Assembly: GCA_030435675.1 (NCBI GenBank)
Contig: CM059623.1
Coordinates: 3,684,012 to 3,748,011, forward strand
Origin: Steinernema hermaphroditum
Lineage: Eukaryota > Nematoda > Chromadorea > Rhabditida > Steinernematidae
Reading direction: 5' to 3'
Length of the DNA stretch: 64,000 nt
The translations under genes and the position numbers were made by a program. This document shows positions 11,862-22,976 of the stretch, piece by piece; position 1 is the first letter of the stretch, and every line of letters begins with the position of its first letter. The notes beneath the pieces were generated by a model. That model saw nothing but the letters and a program-made list of their open reading frames with translations. It was not told where the DNA came from and did no database searches.

Positions 11862-12116
11862 CTTGTCGATATCCTTAAGAGCAGTTCAATACCACAAGAT
11901 TCAGAATCCTGAAAATTCGGTTAAGCATCATCGTTTCCTATTTATACATCTGTCATTTCGAAAGCGACGCCTTAGAACCGTCCAAAGCATGACAATTCGA
12001 ACGTTAGAATTTTCCAGTCCCCACCAGATCGGGGCGAGATCACTGCACTCCACTTCCGCGACACTCCCTTATAAGAGCGCAAGATAAAACCACGAATTCA
12101 CATGTGAGTTGCGGCA
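11862..12116. promoter_or_regulatory. Shared promoter of ECM29 and the SDR gene
   Basis: These 255 bp separate two divergent start codons. A TATA-like CTTATAAGAG lies ~45 bp before the plus-strand ATG. No other recognised sites. Confidence 0.4.
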
Positions 12117-14388
12117 ATGGCGCTCGTTGGAAAGAAGACTTTCTGCGTCGTTACAGGTGAGTTGAATCCAGTTTAGACTAATGGGCTAATTGAGATACTG
12201 TAGGCGCCAGTCGCGGTATTGGTCGAGAGATCGCCGTGCAATTGGCCGAAAATTCGGCTCCCGAATCTAGTTTCCTTCTTTTGGCGACCAACACGCAGAA
12301 GTTGGAGGAGACAGCTTCAGTAGTGAAGGCGAAGAATGAGAAGGCCAACGTGGAGATCCTGGCTGTGGACTTCTCGAAGCAGACGGAGAAGTTGAGTGGC
12401 GTCGAAGAGGCTTTTAAGAAGCTTTGGAGTGAGTAGATTTAGTATTGAGTACTGGGGCGAGTTCATTCCTTGATTCATACATGGTCATGTCAGGTGGGGC
12501 CTAAGTATAAGAGCAATGTTGGTCTATCCGAGGCAGGCACTTCGGAAGGTTCCCTTGTAGTATGAAAAGAACCACTTTTTGGAGAACCTAATAACGAAAA
12601 AGAACCAATCAATAATCCGAATTTGAACGGCTGTGTTATAGCTATGGGTGACCAAATACGAAAATGACAAATCTAAAGATCCGTGGGTTCTCTGGTTTCC
12701 AAACTCTGCCTTCCTATGTTCGAGTTCGAAGCTTTCTCGGTGCATTCTCAGAACTACTTTGTGATGTCATAACAGTAATACAGTCTCCTTCAGCACTTAC
12801 TTCCCCTTCTTTTTGTAACTTTGTCACAGTTTGCGCAACAATTCTTCGATTACACCTCTAGTACAGTGTAGTGTATGTACCTTAGAACCTGTTTTCTATT
12901 CTTGATCCGAGATCGGTAGCATTGAAATGTTGTAATATCAAGGTGACAGTACAATTTGGGACATCATGGGACACATTTAAGTGCATACAAATGAGTGCAT
13001 CAAAGACTGACCGAATCGAAATCTGCTTAAAGATTGTAAAGAAACGGGACTACCCGGATACAGAGTGATAGTGGAGCAATGGCATAATGTCGTCATATTA
13101 TAAGAGTGCCGCGACATAGACGACTTGTTTACATCCTAAGGTCCTCTACGACGAGTCTCACATTACAGTCTACTGTCTAGAAGTCCCTTTTTGGGTCACC
13201 TGTAAGGGATTCCATTTTTTGAAGATCGAATCGTGTAAATCGTGTGAATCGTAAAAAAAAAATCGTGAAGATCGAATCTTGCCGAGTGGACGTCCACGTC
13301 CATACTCATAACGTTCCCACATCAATATTTTACACATGATGAACAAAGGCACAGAATGGAGCCTTGATTGGAATATTCCAAAAGAATATGGGTAGCCCTA
13401 TTAAAAAAAACCTAAAAATCCTAAAAAAAACGGAAATGACATTGCAAACTTCTGTCTAGGCATTACAGTCTACTGCCCAAATGCCCTTTTTGGGGCACCT
13501 GTAGGGTATTCCGTTTTTTGGAGGGCGATCTGGAATCTCCCCATGTACGATTTATAACCCTCCCACATTAATGTTTTACACAAAGGTGCCATAGAATATT
13601 CCTTTGGTTGTAATATTCGTATCCTTCCCATCCCAAATGGAGATGGGTTGCTTCAGATGTGATTACTAGGACAACGCAGATTTAGCCTCAAAAATCGTGT
13701 GGTTATATTCTGTGAAATCTTACTCCACCGGCTCGCCTTTTGGGACTTTAGACACTTGCTTTCAGATGCTTCTCCATCCGTCGACCTTTTCGTCGTCGTC
13801 CACTGCGCCGGTACTGTCGGCAACATGGCCCTCCACTCGTACGAACTCGACGATACCGCCGACTGGCAAGCCCATCTCCTCACCAATGTCTCTGCCATGA
13901 TCCAACTGAACTGCGTTCTTCATAAACTACTCAAGGGGAAGGTATACCTCACTTTTAGTACAATACGCATCCTAATTAAGGGAAAAGAAAAACCCATCTT
14001 CGTCAACATCACATCTCTTCTCGCCATCCAGGCCTTCCCTTCATTCACTCAGGTACAAAATCCCAAAATTCCCCAAAAATCCGCATTTCTACAGTACTCC
14101 ACAAGCAAAGCCGCTCGCGAAGCCTACTTCCGCGCCTTCGCCTCCGAAGAACCGGCAGCCCGAGTGCTCAGCTACTCGCCGGGACCTGTTCTGACCGACA
14201 TGCACACTACCGTAATCGGCACCACCTGCGACGACGGTGTCCGGTCGATGTTCAAGGAGCAGGGAGACGCGAACAGTCCCCAGGAGAGGAGGGCGTTGAC
14301 CACGGATCAGACGGTCAAGAAGATGATCGGATTCTTGAATCAGGACACGTACACATCCGGCTCGAGAATTGACTATTTTGATATGTGA
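12117..14388 (+). CDS. SPR: Sepiapterin reductase-like short-chain dehydrogenase
   Basis: Exons 12117-12156, 12204-12428, 13766-13941, 13981-14052 and 14095-14388 give 268 aa, the size of animal sepiapterin reductase (~261). The N-terminus shows the NADP-binding TGASRGIG motif of SDR enzymes. HCAG stands for the NNAG strand, then NITS carries the catalytic serine, and YSTSKAA is the catalytic YxxxK. The C-terminal part (SPGPVLTDM, then DYF at the end) fits sepiapterin reductase, which makes tetrahydrobiopterin from sepiapterin or 6-pyruvoyl-tetrahydropterin in the cytosol. Intron 3 is only 39 nt. Intron 2 is 1,337 nt and holds a diverged direct repeat. Another pteridine or carbonyl reductase of the SDR family remains possible. 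Confidence 0.85.
13160..13650. repeat. Diverged direct repeat in SDR intron 2
   Basis: CATTACAGTCTACTG starts two copies ~300 bp apart (about 13163 and 13460). Both continue with CCCTTTTTGGG-CACCTGTA, a TTTTTTG run and a CCCACAT-AAT-TTTTACACA block. Copy identity looks moderate. There is no coding content. Confidence 0.65.
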
Positions 14389-14427
14389 ATATCTATCTCC
14401 ACTTATAGTATGGCAATGAATAAGTAC

Positions 14428-15655
14428 CACTGACAAGGGAATGTTGCCAAGTGGACGACGCGGATTGGATTGAGATATGGTGGGGGTGGTAGAGCTTGGT
14501 GTGGGCAATCACGCGCACACCGAATCCCGTGCCCTCAATCAAGGTTTAACACCTAAACACCCCTCGAAAGTTAGGTCCATATGAATATAGTCGACTTCGG
14601 CAACGCTGATGAGAACGGGTGTGTGGCTGAACTGGAAGTGCCTTGGCTGCCATTTTTGTGGTTTAGGTTCGACTCCGCTCCGGTCCATATTTTTTCTCCT
14701 CGCTTCTCCAACATATTTAAATTTGATTTTTTCCTCGCACCCAATCCTATCCCAACTTCAGTTATGAATACTAGCAATATTTAGCTCCTTTTTACAAGGG
14801 TACGGTAAAACATGTAAAGCTAAGATCGTGGCGAGACTAGGGGCAAACGGTAGGCCTAGGTAAGTACATGAGCTGTGCAAAAAATCAGCTGCCCATATGC
14901 GCTCTATGTCCATCAAAAAGAGATGTAGTATTCTTTCCAAGCAACTGGAAATCCGTTTCCCACAGGTGATTCCCATGTGGCGAAATGTATACTTTAGGTA
15001 TATCTGATAGTCGCATAATGATCTATCGGGATGTCGACCTAGGGAACATGTATGAACACTTTGCCAGCAAAACAAAATTGTGAGCTTAAGTATACACTTG
15101 GTCACTTGGGAATCACCGGTGAGAAACGAATGTTACATCGGTGAGAAAGGATGCCGCATCTTTTTTTGATGGACATAGAGCGCATATGGGCAGCTGATTT
15201 TTTGCACAGCTCATGTTCTTACCTAGGCCTACCGTTTGCCCCTAGTCTCGCCACGATCTTAGCTTTACATGTTTTACCGTACCCTTGTAAAAAGGAGCTA
15301 AATATTGCTAGTATTCATAACTGAAGTTGGGATAGGATTGGGTGCGAGGAAAAAATCAAATTTAAATATGTTGGAGAAGCGAGGAGAAAAAATATGGGCC
15401 GGAGCGGAGTCGAACCTAAACCACAAAAATGGCAGCCAAGGCACTACCCAGTTCAGCCACACACCCTTTCTCATCAGCGTTACCGAAGTCGACTATATTC
15501 ATATGGGCCTAACTTTCGAGGGGTGTTTAGGTGTTAAACCTTGATTGAAGGCACGGGATTCGGTGTGCGCGTGATTGCCCACACCAAGCTCTACCACCCC
15601 CACCATATCTCAATCCGGTCCGCGTCGTCCACTTGGCAACATTCCCTTGTGAGGA
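14428..15655. mobile_element. Large palindromic element 1, CACTGACAAGGG termini
   Basis: Arms of roughly 500 bp (14428-14926 and 15155-15655) are inverted copies around a ~230 bp centre. The left end begins CACTGACAAGGGAATGTTGCC and the right end carries its complement. Each arm contains a tRNA-like unit (A-box-like TGTGTGGCTGAACTGG, B box GGTTCGACTCC) followed outward by a T-run. No transposase frame is seen. The same terminal sequence bounds the palindrome at 48460-49570, so this is a non-autonomous foldback/MITE family. Confidence 0.8.
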
Positions 15656-15779
15656 AAAGGTGCATGTCTCTAAAGGTCAAACATGTCATGTCATTACATG
15701 TGTTCTGTTTCAATATGTACTGTGTGCTGAAAGATTTTTATCCAATATTACAAAATGCCGCTTTCTGCTTCGTATAGGA

Positions 15780-17229
15780 TCAGGCCATGGCAATATCAGA
15801 ATCGTAATCTGCCGATCCACTCTTTGCTTCAGTCACAATACGCCGACAGGAGTCGAAAAACTGGTGTCTGGTGACAATACTGCATGATTTAAGGGTTTGG
15901 GCCATCGCTTGAACCGGGATCTGGCGGACAGTCCTGGCGCTGAGGTTCTTTTTCGTGATCAATCTAAATTTACAATCTTCTTACAGCGCTGATAGAACTT
16001 TACATACGTGGAAAGGCCATTCAGATGCTCAGTGTTGTCCACGGCTGTCAACTCATTGATAAGCATGCCCACCCGCTCCAGCTCATCTATGCATGATGTC
16101 AAGATGGCACTGACAGCCTGGACACTCGGTCTTCCCAAATAGCGAACTATGTCCGCTCGGTCGACGAAGGCGTCGTCCATCACCTCGGTCAGATTGGAAG
16201 TGGTGAAGATGAGGACGTTGGGACGTTTTCGGATCCGGTCGATTTGGGTGAGAAGGGCGTTGACGACGCGGACGGCATCGCTCGGTTCGTTCCGGTTCAT
16301 GGCGGTCTTCCTGGACATGGAGAGACTCTCCACTTCGTCGATTAGGACAAAAACCATTCGGTGGGTGTCCTCGGTGAGCGACTCGATCTGCTCGAACATC
16401 TTCTGCACTAGTTTTCCACTCTGAAATTGGGTAAATGGATCGTTAACCTATGTGGGGCCTTACCTCGGAGAACCACCTCGAAAACAAGCTGTGGCTGTTG
16501 ATCTCCACCATCACCGACCTCTTGAAAGTCTTATTGAGTCGAATCGACAGTCTTTGAGCGATTCCTTTGCAAAACGAGGTCTTTCCCGTCCCAGGAGGTC
16601 CTAAACCAACCGATTATTACAAGCCTATCCTTTCCTGTCTCACCGTGGAGCAACACTAATCTGTTCATGTTGATGATATTGGTGTTGACTCCGGCTGCCG
16701 ACAGCCTCATCAGCGCTTCGATGTAGGCGATCATTTCGGATTTGATGTTGTCCGAGTAGACGAGATTCTCCCAGATGTCCTCGTATTCGCGGTTGGGTAG
16801 TTCAACTTGATGTGAGGAGACGGCGCCCTCCTCGTCACCCGTGTCTATCTCGAAGGGAACAGGCGATTCTGTGGTGAGCTTGTAGTAGGAGCATGGGAGA
16901 GACTTGATCTGTTCGGTGGTGAGGCGAGGGGTCTGAAACATAACATTCTTATCCAAAGCAGGCAACGTCAAACTCACCGCATATTCGGGCACGGCCGGCA
17001 GATGAACGGTGATCCTGTCGACGTCCGTCGAAAACGGCAACCCATCGGGAACGGCGATCGGACGACAGTTGTGGATAGAGAAAGAGCCAGAGATGGAGGC
17101 ACAGATCTCGTCGTAGTGGATGCCGTGCTGCATGCGGATCTTCGGCCGGATCCGGATCTCCACATGACCGTTGGTCAAATCGAGCACGTTCGCTTGAGAT
17201 TCGCCGTTCATGTCGGCGTCAAAGCACAT
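15780..17229 (-). CDS. pch-2: PCH-2/TRIP13 AAA+ ATPase
   Basis: Exons 16978-17229, 16644-16932, 16464-16600, 16008-16420 and 15780-15963 give 424 aa (TRIP13 is 432). The AAA+ core is clear: Walker [10 protein letters not shown], Walker [10 protein letters not shown], sensor-1 TTSN, then FVDRADI as in TRIP13. The last exon carries the small C-terminal domain ([10 protein letters not shown]). PCH-2/TRIP13 remodels HORMA-domain proteins such as Mad2 and meiotic HORMADs, acting in the spindle checkpoint and in synapsis and crossover control. It lies 380 bp downstream of the Argonaute gene on the same strand; that spacing is long for a worm operon but does not exclude one. Confidence 0.93.
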
Positions 17230-17609
17230 ATTTTGAAACGGACTCTCCTATTTCGAACAAACGAGAAAATCGCGCTTTCCCGCACTTTTTTATGTGGTGC
17301 AACGGTCGCGCCGGGACCCAGATGTGAGCGATGATGCTGATGCACTTCTAGTGACAGCCCCTTGGAGGTGTCATTGGAGGTGTCATGAAGCTTATGAAGT
17401 ATAATAAAATGAACATAAGCTAAGCTACCGTACACCTTGACAAGCACCTCACATGTTTCAGAATAATCGCCAGCCTGCACTGGAGAACAATGAAGTTCGC
17501 GCAAAAAGAAGGAACTGCTGCAGCTGAGAATGCACAAACAAAGAGAAGAATTAATAAAAACACTCATACATTTACACACAATGTCTATAAACACGCTAAA
17601 CATCCGAAC

Positions 17610-20600
17610 TCATATGAAATACATGCGCGCCTTAAACGTTTCGTTAACGTTGACAAAGTCCTGGAGAGCCGCCTCACAGGTACTTTGCTTCAGGTTCGTG
17701 AAATCCGGAAGATGGCCTTTGCGGCAGTCGTTGGCCTTGCCAATGATTCCATCCATGCCGCCTGAGGGCTTCCGGCCGACCTTGTTCGAGTCGTAGTGAT
17801 CCGTGTCTTGAACCCCACTAAAAGTAATACATAGAAAAAGCATCTTGGCTTGGTTCAACTCACAGCTTTCGCTTAATATGGCAGCGAGCGCGCGTGGCTA
17901 CCAAATCGGCATAGTAGACCGGCGAAGGGATCGAAACAGAACGAGCACAGCGAGCGTAGGTGTGGCAGATGCTGAACGTAATCTGCTGTAGGTCGTCAGC
18001 GTTGAACGAAGAGTCGTCCCAAAGGACGTGGTAGCGAGTGGGACGAGAGGTTCCCTGGATTCCGAAGTGCGAGCAGAGATAAAAGTCGAAGCCTTCGGGA
18101 GTCACGATTCCGGTGTCGACGATTGTTCCGGGAGGGATGTTCTTCGCCTTCCCAACAGAATCGCGCACGTTCTTGCAGAACATGCGAGCGTGGTGGCGTT
18201 TCTGCACAACGATGTAGGTTATGGGAGGGCGGTAATCGGGCGAGAGCATCGTGCAAGCGGCACGAATTCCCTGCAGCTCCTCGCGAAGCACTTCACCGAA
18301 CTGGCCTTCCGACACTCCATCGCGGTAGACGATGATGCGCGCGGGCTTCTTCTTCGTGTTGCGGTAGAAGCACAGCAAACGCTCGCGGATGGCGTCTACC
18401 AGATAGACAACTGATTCGCGGCACTTCCGCTGGACTTTGACGTGTGCTCCGTACATCTGAGGGTAGCAGTCCACATTCGCAACGATCTACAAAGAATCTC
18501 CTATAGAACGCGAGTGGAAGCCTTATGCTTACAGCGGCAACCGAAGGGATATTCTGACGCTCCTCGCTTTGGGTCGGGTGCGTGACGTCGACACCGACCA
18601 CGAGAGTCGGAACGTCGATGAGATACTTGCGAGTAACCTGGTCGGGAACGACCCGAGAGTTTATGCCTCCGAGCTTAGCGTTAATCTTCAGAATGATGTT
18701 GGAGCAGGTGGCTGGCGAGGGGCGCTGTACGTTCTTCATCAAAAGACACTGCGACATGATGCCGTGCTTCAGATCGCCGCACTCTTTGACCGTCACTAAA
18801 TTACGAGTTGTCAAATATTGATACAGCGTTGATGCATGCATACTGTAAAGATCGGAGTTTTTCGACTGCATAACAACAATGATCAGGTCGCACGGTTGCT
18901 TTGTCTGCGCGTACTCATGGGCGATTTCGTCGAACAGCTGCACAATACACTCCTTCGTCTTGCCATACTTCACGAGATCGGGCCACTGTGGAAGCTGCAA
19001 GCCCATTTGACCTGCTTTCTGTTGCAGTGCTTGGCAGAAGTTTCTAAAGAATTATGTAACCAACGAGACAAGACTCAACAGCCATACTGAAGAACACCTT
19101 GCTCGCGAGGATTGACCATGGCAATGAGCGAGTAACTCCGGCACGCTGCGGGGAGGTAAAGCACTTGATTGTCCATCGACCATGCCCCGTCCTTCGGCAC
19201 AACAATAGGATCGGCACGACGATTCTCTCCGTATTGAATTTGAGGAGGCTTCAACACACGACCGACCGTCTCAAACATTTCCTCTGAGATCTTCAGCCCA
19301 AACTCCTTGAGAAAAGGATCTTTATTGAAGCCAGCCTGTTGGAAAAGCGACGAGATGCGCTTTTCGCGGTGTTCAGCATCGACAGCTGCCGCCTAAACGG
19401 ATCTTTGTGCAAGGAGATTGAGAGATTCAGCCATACTCGAATGATTTGCGAAGTTTGCCGTTCGGACAATTTCTTCGCATATTTTTGCGGACTGTCAAGC
19501 AGGCACACTTCAAGGGGGAAGAAGATACTACGGTGCGCGGGACCAACGTGAAGGCACGGTAAACGAGGATACTTAAGCTTCTGGTACTTCAGCTCAAAAT
19601 ACTTGGCGACTGTTAAACGATTCTCAGTCCCGTCGTCATCTTTTCCAACGAACGTCAGCTGGTCGGCAGGAGCATGGAGCCCGTTAACTCTATAGACGCG
19701 TACAACCCCTGGACGATGAGAGACGCGGACCTTTAACCCGCGAACGGCTTCTTCCAGTGCCTTCAATTCATGGCTTGACAAGGAGAAGTTCTCGTACAAT
19801 TTGTCGCGCTGAAAGAGAAGAACTCAACAGTATTCGAATGCATGCAAACGTACGGAGATAAATCCTGTGGAGGAGCAGTTAGAGTTACGCGGTCCTCGCT
19901 GCGGTCCGCAGACTCCTCCAGAACGGGCGTTCAAGTTATTGGCACGTTCGTTGAGCACTTCGCACATGAAGTCAATCATCTCAAGCTTCATCTTGTAAAA
20001 TGCCGAGTGCGATACTAAAACCGAAATGAAATATCCACTGTGATCGGCTTAGCTATCCTACCGTCAACGTTCAGGAGTGGGCGGTAATTCTGGGCCACTT
20101 GAGCAGATGAGAAAAATCCTGTCCACATCTGCTTGCCACCATCCAAGTCCAGAGCATCAGAATTCGCTGTAGGAAGACGATAAAATGACGATTTCCAAGC
20201 ACAGTAGTTGGCAGAGTTTGCCACTAGTGGACATGTTAGTGCTTGGCGGAACACGATGTCGATAACTTGAATGGGAGTGGTGACGCGCTCGTCGATGTTG
20301 CCACTCTTCGATTTCCCGACTTCTATCACCATCGGGCCAACCAGTTGTAGGTTGACGGCGCAACGAGCGGAGGAGCGCATTTCACGGGGAAGGGCGACGT
20401 CCAAGCAGAGTTCAACCTAAAGCAAGATAAACATTAAAGAAAGCTATTATAATAACGACTCACTGTGCTCTGTCCTGGCAGCATACAGATTTTCTGCATG
20501 GCGTAGAGTTGGTGCGCTCCGTCGTAAGCGATGGCGTACGGGTTTGGAAAGAAGTTAGGGAACTTTTTTACGCATTGCCAGAAGATCAGTCGATTTTCAT

Positions 20601-21144
20601 CACGGTCCAATCTGCGTGGTCCAAGGTGGACGATTTCCACGTGGTACTGGAGCACGATCATGTTCTGGTCGCGGACCTGGATCTCGAAAAAGTTTGTCAT
20701 GACAGGAATTTTGCGCCCGAGCGTGCCGAATCCGGGCCGAGCCATCAGCGTGCGAATCTGCATCTTCGTCTTATCATCAGCTCCATGTGGCTGCGCCTCC
20801 TTCTGCACGGTGACTCGGCGCTGCGTACGCATTTCATCATCATCGTCGTCCGAATCGCTGGAATCGCCGTCCATGAAGTTAATCTTCGGCGTCTTCGGTG
20901 CTGCTGCACGAAGCGGCAGCTGCGGACATGACGGCGACGGCGAAAGTGGCGGCGTCGACGACGAATAGTCGAAGCTGTTGTTGTCGTCGTTGTCCGTACT
21001 TGTAGAGATGCCGCTGTTGGAGACGGCGTCCGATTCGCTCGATGAGGTTGACGAGCGGCGGAGGGAGTCAACGAGCGACAGCGATTCCAGCACGGCCGCC
21101 GGCAGTTCCAGCAGCGTCGTTGCGGCAGCTTTCGTGGTGCTCAT
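17610..21144 (-). CDS. AGO-clade Argonaute, ALG-3/ALG-4-like
   Basis: Eight exons (20464-21144, 20062-20416, 19854-20014, 19437-19808, 19088-19392, 18533-19043, 17864-18486 and 17610-17817) give about 1,071 aa. After a ~140-residue Ser/Asp-rich N-terminal extension come the N domain, PAZ ([28 protein letters not shown]), MID ([20 protein letters not shown]) and PIWI. PIWI keeps the slicer tetrad: [17 protein letters not shown], the Glu finger region and a terminal histidine in ATRARCH. It ends MYFI, like the MYFA end of miRNA-class AGOs. It is clearly AGO clade, not WAGO or PIWI. Divergence from ALG-1/2 and motifs such as [19 protein letters not shown] suggest the sperm-line 26G-RNA Argonautes ALG-3/4; that subclass call is from memory. 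Confidence 0.88.
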
Positions 21145-21538
21145 TCTTCGGCCGTTCACGGGTTCACCAGTAGGTTCGCGCAGAGGGGGTCTTCGACGAA
21201 TGAGGACGCGGGCGACGAAGACCGCTCGCCTGAATCGGAGGCCTATTTATAGCTTTCTGCTGTCTACGTGCAGCAATCCGCTGTCTGAGTCTGGAAGCTT
21301 TGCATCAGACTGCAGACAGCGTTGCTGTGCAAAAGAAGCTGGGTCCTACAGCGAAGTGTCTGATTACTGTACGAGCTGCGTGAGCGAGTGTCATTCCTGA
21401 ACTTCCCTCTCTCTGGGCTTTCTCTATCGCGTTTCGTGCTCAAGTTGGTGTCAGTGTTGGAATATATTTGTTGCGGAAAAACCTAAAAGTGTCTCCGATA
21501 TTTGTCTTTCGGTAGATTCATGTTTTTGCTGCTTGCAG
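21145..21538. promoter_or_regulatory. Divergent promoter between Argonaute and pas-6, with splice acceptor before the pas-6 ATG
   Basis: These 394 bp separate two start codons on opposite strands. A TTTTTGCTGCTTGCAG tract ends immediately before the pas-6 ATG (21539). This is the place and form of a spliced-leader acceptor or a 5'UTR intron end. Confidence 0.5.
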
Positions 21539-22470
21539 ATGTTCCGTAACCAGTACGACAGTGACGTGACCGTGTGGAGTCCTCAAGGACGTCTTCACCA
21601 GGTTGACTATGCCGTCGAGGCTATGAAGCAGGGCAGCGCGACCGTCGGTCTCACAAGCGAAACGCACGCGGTCATTGTTGCGCTGAAGCGAGCCGCGAAC
21701 GATCTCTGCTCCCATCAAAAGAAGATCTACGAACTGGACACCCACAGCGGAGTTTCAATTGCCGGGCTGCTGTCCGATGGTCGAATTCTTGCGTAAGCAC
21801 ATCATGCATAAGCCGATATACATCTGATTTCAGTCGCTTCTTGCAAACCGAGTGCTCCTCTTGGCGTTGGGACTACCAGGAGCCCATTCCCCTTCAGGTG
21901 CTCAGCAACCGCCTCCAACTGAGTTAAAATGTCCATTCTGATCGTCAAGTAATGGAGTGGTTTCAGAACTGCAAGCTAACACTCAATTCTACGGCCGTCG
22001 ACCGTTTGGGGTTGGACTCCTCATCGCCGGTTATGACGCCAAAGGCCCACACATCATCAAGACCGACCCTTCTGCCGAAGTTGTTGAGACCCATGCCGCT
22101 TCCATTGGTGCCCGGTCCCAAAGTGGACGCACCTATCTCGAACGTAATTTGCTGAATTTTCGGAATGGTGAGCTGAGCAGTTCCATGAGCATATTAATTT
22201 CCTTCATTTAGCTAGTCTCGGCGAGCTGATCGAGCATGCGTTGTTGGCTCTCCGTGATACCTTGCCAAACGAACAAAATTTGTCGATGAAGGTCTATCTT
22301 GTCAAGTCCATACATGCACTCATTATGCTTTGCTTCAGAATACGAGCATCGGCGTTGTTGGAAAAGATATGCCGTTCAGAATCATGGAGGAGGAGGAAGT
22401 CCAGCCGCATCTCGACCGCGTCGCTCTTTCTCACCATCAGCGAGTCGGACGTCGCGAGGGAAACGAGTAG
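21539..22470 (+). CDS. pas-6: Proteasome subunit alpha type-1
   Basis: Exons 21539-21792, 21834-21922, 21958-22167, 22212-22291 and 22339-22470 give 254 aa. The N-terminus [19 protein letters not shown] and the [18 protein letters not shown] segment identify the 20S alpha-1 (PSMA1) subunit, part of the outer gate ring. The [20 protein letters not shown] signature is the alpha-subunit N-terminal box. The second intron is only 35 nt (21923-21957) but is needed to keep the frame. The C-terminal tail lacks the long acidic end of mammalian PSMA1. ECM29, a proteasome adaptor, lies 10 kb away, but the two are on opposite strands with other genes between. Confidence 0.95.
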
Positions 22471-22570
22471 AAGAAGCACGAAGACGTTGATATGACCAGA
22501 AGTGAATGAAATTTTTTGATGTTAAATGTTACTTAATAGTAAAGTGTAATTGGAGGAACATCTCTCTGTA

Positions 22571-22924
22571 ATGGATGGGCTGCAAACGCTTCAACAGGGT
22601 CAGTTTAACGGTCTATTCGAGTGGAGGGCGGTCGAAATGCTGTGTTTCCTATGTGGTTCGTTTTGTCCCGCCTTCTTGGTCACCATTGTCTTGACTACAT
22701 GTTTACGCACGCAAAAGCCGAAGGCTAAACCTGGACATTTGCCAGAATTCGACGATCCGAAAGCTGCGGACGTGGACACGCTTTATGAAGTGTACAGCGT
22801 CGAGATGTTTCCGGAAAAGAATACTCTGCTCAGCAGTCATTCTGCCACAGACGGTGAGTTCCGCCATTGCTCATTGAGCTCTAAAGTGTTTGTTTCAGAG
22901 TTGAAATGCGCAACCACGGTCTGA
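22571..22924 (+). CDS. Small single-pass membrane protein, PDZ-type C-terminus
   Basis: Exon 1 starts at ATG 22571; a ~50-nt intron with GTGAGT/TTTCAG edges is removed near 22852-22900. The product is about 100 aa. Residues ~17-41 form a hydrophobic segment with several cysteines (EMLCFLCGSFCPAFLVTIVL), followed by a basic RTQKPKAKPG stop-transfer-like stretch and an acidic tail with YEVYSVEMF. The spliced end ATTV fits a class I PDZ-binding motif. I do not recognise the family. It begins 100 bp after the pas-6 stop on the same strand, the spacing of a worm operon partner. Confidence 0.6.
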   Translation: MDGLQTLQQGQFNGLFEWRAVEMLCFLCGSFCPAFLVTIVLTTCLRTQKPKAKPGHLPEFDDPKAADVDTLYEVYSVEMFPEKNTLLSSHSATDGEFRHCSLSSKVFVSELKCATTV

Positions 22925-22976
22925 GATGTTCAACAATCGTTTGTTTTCGCATGGTTTATTATGCGCGATAGGGCAT

